NCBI GenBank assembly: GCA_012932865.1
Contig: SAXG01000008.1
Span: forward strand, 744,001 to 808,000
From: Amylostereum areolatum
Taxonomy: Eukaryota > Basidiomycota > Agaricomycetes > Russulales > Stereaceae
Direction of reading: 5' to 3'
Length of the DNA stretch: 64,000 nt
Position numbers and translations under genes: made by a program
Part shown: positions 36,907 through 47,830 of the stretch, one piece after another
How the letters are laid out: each line of letters starts with the position of its first letter
Numbering within the stretch: the stretch's first letter is position 1
Notes under the pieces: generated by a model
What the model was told of the DNA's origin: nothing
The model's database searches: none
What the model saw: the letters and a program-made list of their open reading frames with translations, nothing else

Positions 36907-37262
36907 AAGGGTTTAGTACATTAGGATAAATTTAGGAAGACATATACCCGTGCCATTTGTTCGGGGTTAGCTCGCGGGTTCAAACGGTTTAGACCAGAAT
37001 TATGGTCATTAGAAACATTAGCACAGGGCAGGATAGTACGATACAAACAGACAGCCGGGCGGGGGGGGGGGATGAAACGTAAACGAGTGGACACGCGTAG
37101 CGGGGGATGGGAGGCAGAATACGGAATGGAGAGTAGTGGTAAGTATGGACACGAAAGACATTAGTAGACAGGACGTAAGTGGGGGCAGGACGAACGAGAC
37201 AGGTATAACGACGCAAGGAAAGAGAACAGTGTATGATGGGGGAGGCGGTGGGAGTACACAAT

Positions 37263-39764
37263 TTACGCATCCTCAAACTCAATTGCCGCGATAGCCCCGG
37301 CAAAGACTGCATTTGGGGCAGGAGAAGATGTGCCAGCAGCTCTAGGCGGAGGTTAGTATGATTATATCACGGTAGTGTTGATTTGGACTTACGAGACCTC
37401 CGTGTACAGATTGAACATCATGCGGTGGTAGTGCTCTGGGCGAGTGGTCCTGATGTTCTCGAGAGTCGCAATGTGGCCGTTGTAGACGTCAAGGAATGCG
37501 TCGGAGGAGAAATCGCCCCTCTGTTGCTGACCGGAACGGTGTTCATATAGAGATGCATAGACCTAGTATCCGAAAGATGTGTTAGTATTGCCGGTGAGAT
37601 GCGAGAAGTGTTACGTACCGCCGTGTACACGAGTGCAACAAGAGCTTGAGGGAGCTCAAGCTGATACTCGTTGGTGACAGAGTCGACGCGAAATGGAAAC
37701 CATGGACGTTGCTGGTTCGCGAGGCCCCGCGCAAAAAGCAGACGGTTCATGATTGTGATGCCGATGGGATGGCGGTACGGCCAGCTACGGCGCACAGCTC
37801 CCGTCAAACCATCCTAGGTATCGTTAGTTGAAACTCGATAAGCTGACAATGTATGTAAATTACCGGCGAGTTGCGACGGAAAATATACGCATAGTCCAAC
37901 AGTGCAGCGGTCACCCTTTGTTCACAGTGCACTCCGTTCGGAAGTAGATTGAACATTGCCACGACGAGGCTATCACTGTGGTCCTTGACGGTCTTGCGGT
38001 AGAGTGCGACACGAGCGGAAATCTATAACATGGTTAATCAGATCTTCACGATGAGCTGCAGGACGTACCAATGGAATGAGAGGTTCGAGATATGCCCCTT
38101 CTTGCAAGACACGCCTATATATGTGACGGCAAACCTCCCGCAGTGATGCTGCAACAGTCAGAGCTTGCTGAGCAAACGAGGCAGCCAAGATGCCATCAGG
38201 AAAACTGTTGACGAAGTACAGATGGAGCATAAGCTGCATGAATGCGTCGCGAACCATCCGCTGAACAATGTCAGACTGATGCGAAAGGCGCATCCGTTGT
38301 CCTTGGGGCGGAAGGACCAGGTCGGTGTGTGGAGGGTGAGGCTCGTTGGGATCGGTAATTGTTGCGTCGGGAAGGCTGACAACACCAGCTCCTATAGGAC
38401 CGTCGGCATCAGATACATATCGGTCACCTACCAGACCCAGGATTCGCCACATGCGACTCTGAGAAAAGTTACCTCCAACGAGTCCGTCGGTATGTTGCAA
38501 AGGTTGTTGCGTGGCAGGCGCAGCGACCGGCGGCAGAGGCGTAGCATCCGGTTGAGGTGCAGAGGGAACAGTAGCACCATCTAAGATGATATAAGTAGAA
38601 AGAAACAAGGAGAGACGGATGTTACAGACCTGTCACAAGCTCGGGCATATCATCCTCTTGATGTTCAGAGGGGTTGGGCATTGTCTGATTGCCTGCCACG
38701 ACTGCCGGGGGAGCCTGAGAAGTTGGAGCGGGTAGCAGTGCCAGACCTTCGGGAGTTCCGGTGGATATCGCGTGGAAGGACGGGGATGGAACCAAGGCGG
38801 AAAAGACCGTCACCGCATGGATGTTCTGCGGCACAGGGGACTTGACAAGTGAGCGCATCCATTGAGGACGCTGTCATTGCGTGCATCAGTCCAATTTTGA
38901 GTGGAAGATGCGCGAAATATGGGGCGCACCTCAAGATCCATAGCTTTCTGGAGGGCCCGGGAGTTCCCCTTGGCCATACAATGCATCTCCTCCATGTCGT
39001 CCGGCTCTGAGTTCTCGCCCTCCGTATCAGAGAGTGCGGGCAGGGAGCTGTCGTCGTCGTCGTCGACCTGTGTATCCCTCGAGGTAAGTAAACCGAATCC
39101 GAGAGTTGCAAGAAAACCCCGTACCTCGATAGCCGCAACCGGAACGTTGCCCGAGGCTGCCAATGTACGAGAAGGAGCTGGAGCCGTCTGGTCTGACCAG
39201 ATCTTCAGTGGAGCCAGCGGCGGCGTGTCCTCGTCCAGGACGAGTGGAGGAACACGTCCTGGAAGATGAAAATTAGTTGGACGACGCGTCACTGCACCAC
39301 AGCGTGAGAGATACGCACCTTTACGGGCTTTTGTCTTTTTGCTGGGTGGTTCGACTGCGTCCGCACTGCCAACAAGGTCAACGTTCGAGGTATGGGCCTT
39401 GCGCTTTTTTGCGGGGACAGGAGCAGTAGTGTCGGCTGAAATGTTATTCATATAGGTCAATGAGAATTGAGGAAAACGGCACCAAATGAACACGCACCGG
39501 GGGCCACTGGCACAAGGACTGGTTCTGATGACACAATGGTAAGTCTCGTAGAATTCGTCTGTATGGTGCAAAACCTAACGCACCTGCTGGGTTAGAAGAC
39601 GACTCATTCGCATTCTGGAGTGCGAGCGCAGCGGCTTTGGTGCGAGCTCGGGTTGCTTTGGCTTTCTCGCCCCTGGTCAACGCCGGTGTGCTGGCAGCCT
39701 GTGTCGGGGATGTCGTGCGCTGTTGCGGCTTCGAAGTAGAGGTACGGGTTGTGCGTTTGCTCAT
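37263..39764 (-). CDS. DUF6532-type protein encoded by the transposon
   Basis: Multi-exon gene read leftwards from ATG 39764 (MSKRTTRTSTSKPQQR) to TAA 37263-37265. The first half is disordered, basic and Ser/Pro-rich, with NLS-like KKRK and KKTK and an acidic patch (VDDDDDSSLPALSDTEGENS). The second half follows what I recall of the DUF6532 pattern: MVRDAFMQLMLHLYFVNSFP, ASFAQQALTVAASL, ISARVALYRKTVKDHSDSLV, LLPNGVHCEQRV, SWPYRHPIGITIMNRLLFA, ELPQALVALVYTAVYASLYE, and an end like FSSDAFLDVYNGHIATLENI then YHRMMFNLYTEV. All exons join through GT..AG introns with no frame error. The function of the family is not known. The location inside the inverted repeats points to an accessory transposition or DNA-binding role (inference). 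Confidence 0.82.
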
Positions 39765-40022
39765 GGTGCCCGAGTACTAAGTCAGAGAATGAAGAGAAGT
39801 GGAAAAGAATGGGGAATTGGAGGGAGATGGAGAGTTGACTGTAAGTGAGCGTCAACTTATAAGCGCAACCCATTGAGCTGACATGTGCTCAAGGTAGATT
39901 TGGTTTAGAGATTTTGGATTTTAGAGGGTTCCTACGGTCGCGAGGCCATAGCCAGGGGCGAATGTGCATTCTTTCTCCTCAACTCCGACAACAACCTCGT
40001 TATCCATTCTCACCACGTCACC
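39765..40022. promoter_or_regulatory. Shared divergent promoter of the transposon genes
   Basis: 258 bases separate the two transposon start codons. The spacer contains a perfect-armed palindrome, TTGAGC at 39873-39878 and GCTCAA at 39887-39892, around an ACATGT core. A TATA-like CTTATAAGC lies at about 39856-39864. A symmetric site midway between divergent genes is a plausible binding site for an element-encoded regulator; this is inference. Confidence 0.5.
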
Positions 40023-43000
40023 ATGCCCAAAACAGCGTCAGAATCAACGAACACATGCCCTGGATGTGACAAGTCCTTTACCGGCAAGGGCCTTGCAAAT
40101 CACTGGGCACAAACCCGTCGAGACGTCTGCCGTGCCGCTAGTCAGGCTCGTCGAGATACTGAATTTCTGGGCATTTTCTCTGGTCATCCTGGTGTACCCG
40201 GACCCCCTGCCAACGCAGTACACAAGGATGACAATGCATTTGAAGCCGAACAACATTTCACGGGCGACTATTTCGCCACTTCATATTCACCCGCCGATCT
40301 CGGAGTCTGGGACAGCGATGGCCCCTCTTCCAGCGCACATGGAGACCGTATGGATATTGACGCACCATCAGACCACCCCGACACATTTCTCGAAGGCCAT
40401 CCTACCATCCCCAGTCCAACCGATCAAGTTGACGATGAAGATGAGGATGATGACACGGTCCCCGGCCTTACCGACGACGCCGACTCGGATGAAGAGAATG
40501 ACGCGCAAATCCTAGAAGCCCTCCGCCAGCACCACATTGAGTCGGATATCAACCCAAATGCCCCCCTGGTTCATGTGGAGGAGCCCGATACGGCTTGGGG
40601 TGGTGCATCTCCCAACTCTGGGACTTCCGGCCGTCTTTTCACACCAGCGGAACGCCTCCATGTGGAAGGTCAGCTTTGGAAACGTCCCATCATTCAGCAT
40701 TTTCCGGGTGAAGGTGCCGGTGCCCCTCTCGACTGCACGCCCGCCGTGTCTCGCTACGAGGCACTGGGTTCGCATTTCGATGCTGGTGGTGAGGGCAACA
40801 TATGGGCCCCGTTCAAATCCAAGATAGACTGGACCATGGCGTACTGGGCGAAGACCAGGGGTCCAACCTCGTCGGCCGTCTCGGAACTCTTCCAAATGGA
40901 TGAGGTATGTTTTCTGTTGGTTTTTGAGCTGCAATCGGCGAAACTGATCTTGTCTCTAGCTGCCTGAAAAACTTGGCCTCTCGTATCGAACCACTGCGCA
41001 GCTCAACAAGATCATCGACGAGCAGCTTCCAGGTCGGCCCAAGTTTTCAATGGAAGAGATTCGGATCGGCGGCGAGACATTTGAGGTTTACATGCGCGAC
41101 ATCATACCATGTGTCCGTGCGTTGTACGGTGATCCTGAGTTCGCAGAGCACCTTATGTTCGCGCCAGAGCGGCACTATCAAGATGAAGACATGACAATTC
41201 GCATTTTCGATGAGATGAACACAGGAAAGTGGTGGTGGAATGTTCAGGTCCGTCACCTCGTCCGTCGAAGAAGTAGCTGTAGATTCTAACCATGTTTATG
41301 TACAGTCCTCTATTGAAGCAATCCATCCAGGCGCAACTGTTGTCCCCCTTATCATCTCCTCCGACAAGACACAACTTACCATGTTCCGTGGCAAGTCAGC
41401 TTATCCGGTTTACATGACAATCGGAAACATTCCAAAAAGCATCCGCCGCAAACCGTCACGCCGCGCACAGGTTCTCGTGGGGTATCTGCCTACTGCGAAG
41501 CTTGAACACATCACCAACAAGGCAGCACGGCGCCGGGCAGTTGGGAATGTCTTTCATGAATGCATGCGAAGGATCCTCGCTCCCATCAAGGACTCCTCGG
41601 AGTGCGGTATCGCTATGGTTAGCGGGGACGGCGTTTGGCGGCGCTGCCACCTAATCTATGCTACGTTCGTCGGGGATTATCCCGAGCAAGTCCTCGTCAC
41701 CTCAACACTTTATGGTGACTGTCCGCGCTGTCCCGCTCGTCATAATGAGCTCGGCGACTACAACGATGACAGTGACTATCCATTTCGCTCTGTCGACGAC
41801 GCTCTGGATGTCTTCGAGCTGGCTGATGAAGAACCAGCCATATTCCATGCTGCGTGTCGCGACGCACGCTTTCGACCCATCTTCCACCCGTTCTGGGAGG
41901 ATCTTCCTTATACCAACATCTTTGTCTCCTGTACCCCAGATATCCTCCATCAGTTGTATCAAGGCGTAGTCAAGCACGTTGTGGGCTGGGTTTCAGACCC
42001 GCAAGCATTTGGACCCGACGAGATCGATGCCCGCTGCCGTCGCATGCCTCCCAATCACAACGCACACCTCTTCACCAAAGGAATCACCACGCTCTCGCGC
42101 ATCTCTGGCACTGAACACAAGCATATGTGCCGCATTCTTTTGGGTCTCATTGCCGACCTCCCCCTTCCCGACGGCCGTAATCCTGCACGACTCATACGCG
42201 CAGTCAGAGGCCTCTTGGACTTTCTCTATCTTGCTCAGTACTCGTTGCATACCGACGCGACCCTGACCGCCATGGACGATGCTCTTCAGCGCTTCCACGA
42301 CAACAAGGCTATTTTCATCGAGTTAGGGATCCGCACTGATTTCAACTTACCCAAGCTCCACGGTTTGCGTCACTACAGGTCCAGCATCGAGCTGTTCGGC
42401 ACAACAGACAATTACAACACGGAGCAAACGGAAAGGCTGCACATCGACTTCACGAAGGACGCGTACAGGTCCACCAACTGCAAAGATGAATACCCCCAGA
42501 TGACAACCTGGCTCGAACGGCGCGAGAAAGTTCAATCGCATGCTGCTTTTCTCCAGTGGCGCCTCGCTGGCAAACCCGCCGTCACCGCTGAACATGTACC
42601 CGAGGTCTTCCTACACACACACATTGAGATGACAAAACATGCCTCCGTCAAGTCCGTTTCTTTCAATATTCTCAGCGACGCGTACGGCGCCGTTGACTTC
42701 GGAGATGCTCTGGCCGCCTTCATTGTCAAACACAACTTCCCCCATCTCACACCTTCAGCTGCTCGTCACAAGGCAGACAATACACTCATTCCTACAACCT
42801 CCGTCGCCGTGTACCACAAGATCAAGTTTTGGAACCACGACGCGTTGCGGCGCGAAAACGGCGAAGATGACCGTGACGCTGCCCATGTTCGTCCTCAACG
42901 TTCGGACAACCGTGGCCGGCCAATCCCTGGACGATTCGATACCGTGTTGGTTCGCACTGGTCACGATGGATCATCGAAGGGGGTTGTTGGTATGTACCTC

Positions 43001-43401
43001 TTGACGGTTCACCATGTTCCTTGCTCATATCCTGAGGTCCAGGACTTCGCGTGGCTCAGGTCCGTGTCGTGTTTCACCTCGCAACGAAGGTCGCAACCCA
43101 AGTCTTCGACGAATCGCGTCCGTCGCCCCCGCGGCATCTTGCATACGTCGAATGGTTTTCACCCTTCGCGGCCGAGCCAGAGGACGACACGCTCATGTAC
43201 CGAGTCTCTCGGTCCATTCGCAACGGTCGACGCGAAGTGGAGATCATACCTGTGGAAGATATCCAACGTAGCGTGCAACTCTTCCCCCGATTTGGGGCAA
43301 CGGCCCCGCGTCATTGGACGAGTTACAATGTGCTCGAGGAGTGTTCCAAGTTTCGAGTGAACCCCTTCCTCGAGCGGAACACGTACATGAAGGTATTTTG
43401 A
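40023..43401 (+). CDS. Plavaka-type transposase, 1,070 aa, intact
   Basis: Four exons, 40023-40904, 40960-41247, 41306-42989 and 43043-43401, join in frame to 1,071 codons including the stop. The N-terminus carries a zinc-finger-like CPGCDKSF..HWAQTRRDVC, followed by a long acidic linker (DEDEDDDTVPGLTDDADSDE). The transposase region has the Plavaka hallmark TGKWWWNVQ, then ATVVPLIISSDKTQLTMFRG, SAYPVYMTIGNIPKSIRRKP, CPRCPARHNELGDY, DILHQLYQGVVKHVVGWV, LHGLRHYRSSIELFGTTDNY and NTEQTERLHIDFTKDAYR. These pieces are consistent with an RNase H-like catalytic core of the CACTA/Plavaka group; I did not assign the acidic triad with certainty. The C-terminal exon (VAQVRVVFHL, LAYVEWFSPF) is a family-typical tail. 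There are no frameshifts or internal stops. Confidence 0.92.
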
Positions 43402-43647
43402 CAAAATAGCAAACAATAAAATATATTTGTATCATTCGGATGTCAGACAATGTATAGAGGCAGTCGGGGGACAGAAGGGACGACTATACGAGCGAGAATG
43501 GCGACGACGAAGGGGGCCGCGTGAACTTGACAAGAAACTACGAAAGAAACTTAGAAGCGGTTAGATGGACTTCGAGCTTTTAGAGTGCTCGCGGCGGCTC
43601 TCTCTAAAGGTCGTCAAATTTTGACGCACCTTAGCATCACCTTAGGG

Positions 43648-43661
43648 GGGGAGGTTTTCCC
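43648..43661 (-). repeat. Right terminal inverted repeat of the transposon
   Basis: GGGGAGGTTTTCCC on the plus strand, the exact reverse complement of 36740-36753. It is preceded by CACCTTAGCATCACCTTAGG, which has two CCTTAG motifs of the subterminal type. Confidence 0.88.
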
Positions 43662-46600
43662 TGATGTCAAACGGGTCGTTGGTTCCCTCGGTCTTGGGCT
43701 CTCGGGGAAATCGGTCCCGCTGTTTCGTTCCCGCACCTCGTCAGTCTCGCGCGTCATGGACGACGGCGCAGAGATGGGATGGAGAGCGTGAAGGGATTGG
43801 GAAACGGTGTGCCAGTCGTTATCGTTCAAGTGTGTTGTCGGGAAGAAGAACTTCGGATACGAGTCGGAGGGGGGCTCGCTCGGATGTAGCACACTAGCAT
43901 AGACCCATGCATTGCACTCATTCAAGTAGCAAGGCTGTGGTGATTGTATTCAAATAAGCAACAAATAAGCATAACTAAGTACTAAGCATGAAGTGTAGAA
44001 GATTCAACTCGCAGTCCGATAGTAGGAAAACTGTAGCCGGGATGCCTAGAGGGGTTTGTGACGGTCCCAAATGCTCTCGCTCGTGTCGGGCTCTCTTGGC
44101 AATCTGCCATTTCGATAGCAGAGTGGGTTGTTCTGTTCCTTGAGGGTTCAGAGCTGGAGTCCTTGGGGGCGTAGGAAGCAAGTCGCTGAGGGCCGAGTAG
44201 GCCTGCGAATATGCAATGTCGATGAGGACATATCACCTGTGATATGGATAACAAAAGGATCAGTAAAGCCTTTACTATCACATTGATTGATACTGTATGC
44301 ACGTACCATCTATGAAAGCTCCGTTCGAGGCTTGCTGGTTGGTTGGGTTCTTGCATTATCGTGTCGCCTGTCGTTGATTCGGACGTGGACGACACAATAC
44401 AATGCTGTTGCGGACCTTCAGGATCCTGAGGATGTCGTTGTGCTCGCACTCAAGACCGGCGGTGGCCAATGGCGTCAGCCGAGGAAAGCTGTAGACAACA
44501 ATATAGTAAGCAAGGACATTGATCAGTTTGTTAAGGTCAGTCATACCTGGACGGCCGTGTTCTCGTTCGCTTGCGAGGAGGTTGAATGGGCACTGTTTCT
44601 GGGGGCTGCATCTTGGACGGAATCAGTGGACCTGCGTTCCTGCTCGGTGCACCATCCCAATGGCCAGCCAATGTCACCCCCAACTCGCATAGATTCTTCT
44701 GCACAAATAGTACATGTCAGTTCGTCTCGCAAGAGAGAAAGAAAATGCGCACATGATCCAGATGAATGCACCGAGATGCACTGGATGCAGATGACAGGGT
44801 GTGCTGTACTGTGTCGTGTCGGGTCGTGTCGTGTCGTACATCACTCGAGCTCGGGACCACCACGCCTCATCCGAGCACCGAGGAAATTTCCCGAAAAATC
44901 TCTAGATATATAAATAAATCCAATCAGGGGGGGTGGGAGCGACGCGGTCATCGTGACCGAAGCGACAAAACACGTCCGTGTTGCTGCACAAACATTGCTT
45001 TGGAGGAAAATTGATTTGAATTTGTTTTCTGATATACAAAGTAAAAGGTATAAGTAGGGCTGTGCCATGGAGGCTACTTTGACGCTAACGGCGGTGCGTA
45101 GAGGTGCCATAGAGAGTGGGAAGGTATGACGGTGGCCAAGTACGTGGTGGAGGTCAAGACGAAGAGCGACGCGGCGACCCGGCCGACGCGCAAGCCTAGG
45201 ATGACGCAAGCAGCCACGTGCATTTGTCAACGCGACCTGTCACGTGTCGCGTTACGATGACGTGGCTGTTGTCCCACAACCAATCAGAAAGCTCACTTGT
45301 CTCGCGGTTTGTGTCGTGACGTGACGCAGCGCTCCACCGCGTCTCTCTTTGTATTAAAGGATGGAGCCTCTGGACTTCTTCTTTGCAGCCTTGTTGGGGT
45401 GGTACCAATGCAACGGAACGATCCGCCGGCTTGCAGATGACGCCCAATGTCGTTTATTTATGCACGTCGATCTTGGCTGGGTTAAGTTGGGGTTAGCCGT
45501 GGTGTGCGACGTACATGGAGCGGCTGAGGGGGACGTTGGGAGGGAAGATGTGCACGCCGACGGCAAGGTATTCAAACTTAGCCCGCGCGTGCGTACGCAG
45601 GTTGAAGATAGATGGTCATTTCACAAGCTAAAAATTGACATAAGAAGCGTGCCCTCGCCAAAAACGTGCTCGACGCAACGCGGGGACTCGCGGGGGAGGG
45701 GAAGATGGGGACCTTGTGCCTTTACGGTATGACGTGACGGTGAGAAAAATGCCTGAAGCCGCGAGCTCATTGAGGGAATGCGGATGAGTCGGGGACCGTA
45801 GCAAGGGTACGGGTGCGGTCGAGGACACGGATGTGTGGGTGAAGGCTAAGTGTGAGAACAATCATCCACCAGGGGTAGACGAGGGAACATATGATGGCGT
45901 CCTCGAGCTCGAGGACCCGGAGTGGAAAGGGCACTCGGGAACCCGTGTTAGTGACCTGTGTAGAGCGCTCGCTTTCTATACGAGGGAACCCAGAGAAAAA
46001 TCAAAGCCGAATGAGTGTAGGGAGTCTTTTTCACCAGTTTTGACGTGAGACATTGTAGTAGGCGAGCAGGGACGCGGAGAGACTGTCCGATAACTTCGTC
46101 GGATCTTATGGAGAGGTATTGAGACGGTCACACATCCTACGAGCGGGCGTACTAGTGGCGCTACCAGGGGAGGGCCTGGCAATACCGCACGATTATCTCG
46201 TCCTTCTCAATGGGTATGCCATACATTGCGGATGACGGAATGCTAACTCATAAAGTCAGCTTCGGGGTAGGGATACATGTGCAGAGCTCGAACCTGCAAG
46301 CTGTGGCGCGGTATGAGGAAGCGATGACGCCTATTTGGCCATCCTCTCTTTGCACCTGGGAAGAAATCGACGGAGCGGTATAAGTAGCACATGCACATCG
46401 CATGATGATCGATATGCAAGAACATTGTTAGGATTAATGAAGGGAGAAACCCTTGAAAAAGATCTCGTTTTGGCCGGCGGGACCAAAGAAGCTCACCGCA
46501 GCGTCAAGGGCGGCTGTAGAGCACCCCTCTCTAATGCTGAAGGATATTGGGGCGTTTAGACATATTGACACATCAGCACAGCGATCATCTCAGCGGAATA

Positions 46601-46755
46601 GGGGACACAGATGGGGAACGAGTATTGGACTTTACGTTCTCATACTCGACGGGTGGCGTGCGCGCGCCAGTTGTCCTCGTCAACTTAGTCGTTTGGAGTG
46701 CTCATTGATGCGCATCATCGCGTACGCGCGCTGTCGCCCCTTGTATGAGACCCGC
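43662..46755. other. Gene-poor stretch right of the transposon
   Basis: About 3.1 kb with no gene I can name. A short GTGTC/GTC-rich simple repeat lies near 44810-44840. Short frames around 44290-44910 and 45361-45732 show no domain and overlap equally long frames on the other strand. Confidence 0.35.
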
Positions 46756-47238
46756 CTACTGATATGAGCGATGTCCAGAGCAAAGCTGACGCAGATCCAG
46801 GGCTGCTGACTGTATCAAGCGCCTTGCAATCGGCGGTGTGTGAGCCTGAGCAGACGAATTGACTCGGAGTCCTTGGACGACATATACTTCAGGATAGCCA
46901 GGGATGGACATCGATGCCAGTGGAGAACTGTACTTACCAAAAGTGAGGTTCGTAACAGTTAGACCTTGGGCCATGAGAATTGAGTATTTAAACCGACTGA
47001 CCAACCACATGTTGCGATCGCCCTGTATGGGTTCGCGAGGGAAGCGCCAAAGAAGTGTTCTATTGTTTGACCAGATCGTCTTCCGCCTTTCTGCGCCGCT
47101 GTCGGCGCCCGCGCCGCCGCGTGCCTTGTCGACGTTGAATCTTGATAGACCAGTGCATGATGGAAAGCGGCGGGTTGGAACTTGGCTAGCGGCTAGCAAT
47201 TCAGCCAGAGAAAGTGCGAAGCTACAACATCGTTGCAC
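46756..47238 (-). CDS. Possible unidentified gene fragment
   Basis: A leftward open stretch contains SRFKYSILMAQGLTVTNLTF. It is followed by a strong donor (G|GTAAGTAC), an acceptor (CCAAG) about 65 bases on, and a further in-frame piece (LRVNSSAQAHTPPIARRLIQ) ending at a TAG. The 5' part is Arg/Ser-rich and may not be coding. No family is recognised. It is listed because the splice signals are good, not because of any match. Confidence 0.25.
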   Translation of the reverse strand: MQRCCSFALSLAELLAASQVPTRRFPSCTGLSRFNVDKARGGAGADSGAERRKTIWSNNRTLLWRFPREPIQGDRNMWLVSRFKYSILMAQGLTVTNLTFGKYSSPLASMSIPGYPEVYVVQGLRVNSSAQAHTPPIARRLIQSAALDLRQLCSGHRSYQ

Positions 47239-47830
47239 GGACCTTCGAGTACGGTCGCTCGCTAAAACAGGGAGTCTGTCCTATGATCCTGACATGTTGG
47301 GATAACAACTCAGAGATCGACTCACTTCTCAACTTCGTGTGCGGCCAGCTTAGAGCCGCAACTCAAAGGTCATATTGATTTGAGCACGATGGCCCTTGCA
47401 CAGCTATAGCGTGCGGGACAAGATGATATGGCCGTCGCGCTTTTTGTTTGTGGTGCGCCCATACGATTTTACGCACCCCCTCACCAGCAGCACTAATACC
47501 AAAAAGCCTGCCAAGCTAAGTTGAGACTTGAGGAAGGCTTTGTTGGAGGCGCGTTCATTCTATGGTCGGTTCGGTGTGAGCAAGAGCGAAGATTACAAGG
47601 CCCCAATGTCCTTTCGAGCCTACGGCAACGGCAAGTTGACGAGATCTGCACTTACGGGTCGATCGTAAAATCACGGCGGCTTGACTGGAAGTTTGAACAA
47701 AAAGGTAGGTCACGCTGATCGCCGAGGGGCGTGAGAAAGCTGAGCGTGGCTTGCGGCTGCCACAGCCGCCGCCCTTGTCTCTTCAACGTCAACTCCTTCC
47801 TCCTCGGCTTTCTCCTCGCCGTCCCCCACG
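47239..47830. other. Upstream region of the Cdc4-like gene
   Basis: 592 bases before the Cdc4-like start codon. Pyrimidine-rich sequence (CCTCCTCGGCTTTCTCCTCG) precedes the ATG. No separate gene is seen. Confidence 0.4.

Larger units (their letters stand above)
36740..43661 (+). mobile_element. Complete Plavaka-type (CACTA-like) DNA transposon, 6,922 bp
   Basis: Bounded by a perfect 14-bp terminal inverted repeat: GGGAAAACCTCCCC at 36740-36753 and its reverse complement GGGGAGGTTTTCCC at 43648-43661. Inside are two intact, divergently transcribed genes: a DUF6532 protein (37263-39764, leftward) and a Plavaka-type transposase (40023-43401, rightward). They share a 258-bp central spacer. The subterminal regions are enriched in CTAAGG, CCTAA and TTTAGG motifs on both sides, as expected for CACTA-like elements. 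No clear 2-3 bp target-site duplication is seen: the left flank ends ..ACTCT and the right flank begins TGATG. Because the repeat is perfect and both genes are open, the copy is probably young and potentially autonomous. Confidence 0.88.

Noticed and set aside
44805..44845. GTCGT-rich simple sequence considered as a regulatory repeat
   Set aside because: Too short and irregular to support more than a chance microsatellite.
44287..45732. Several 75-200 codon frames right of the transposon
   Set aside because: Frames of similar length overlap on both strands, with no splice consistency or recognisable motif.
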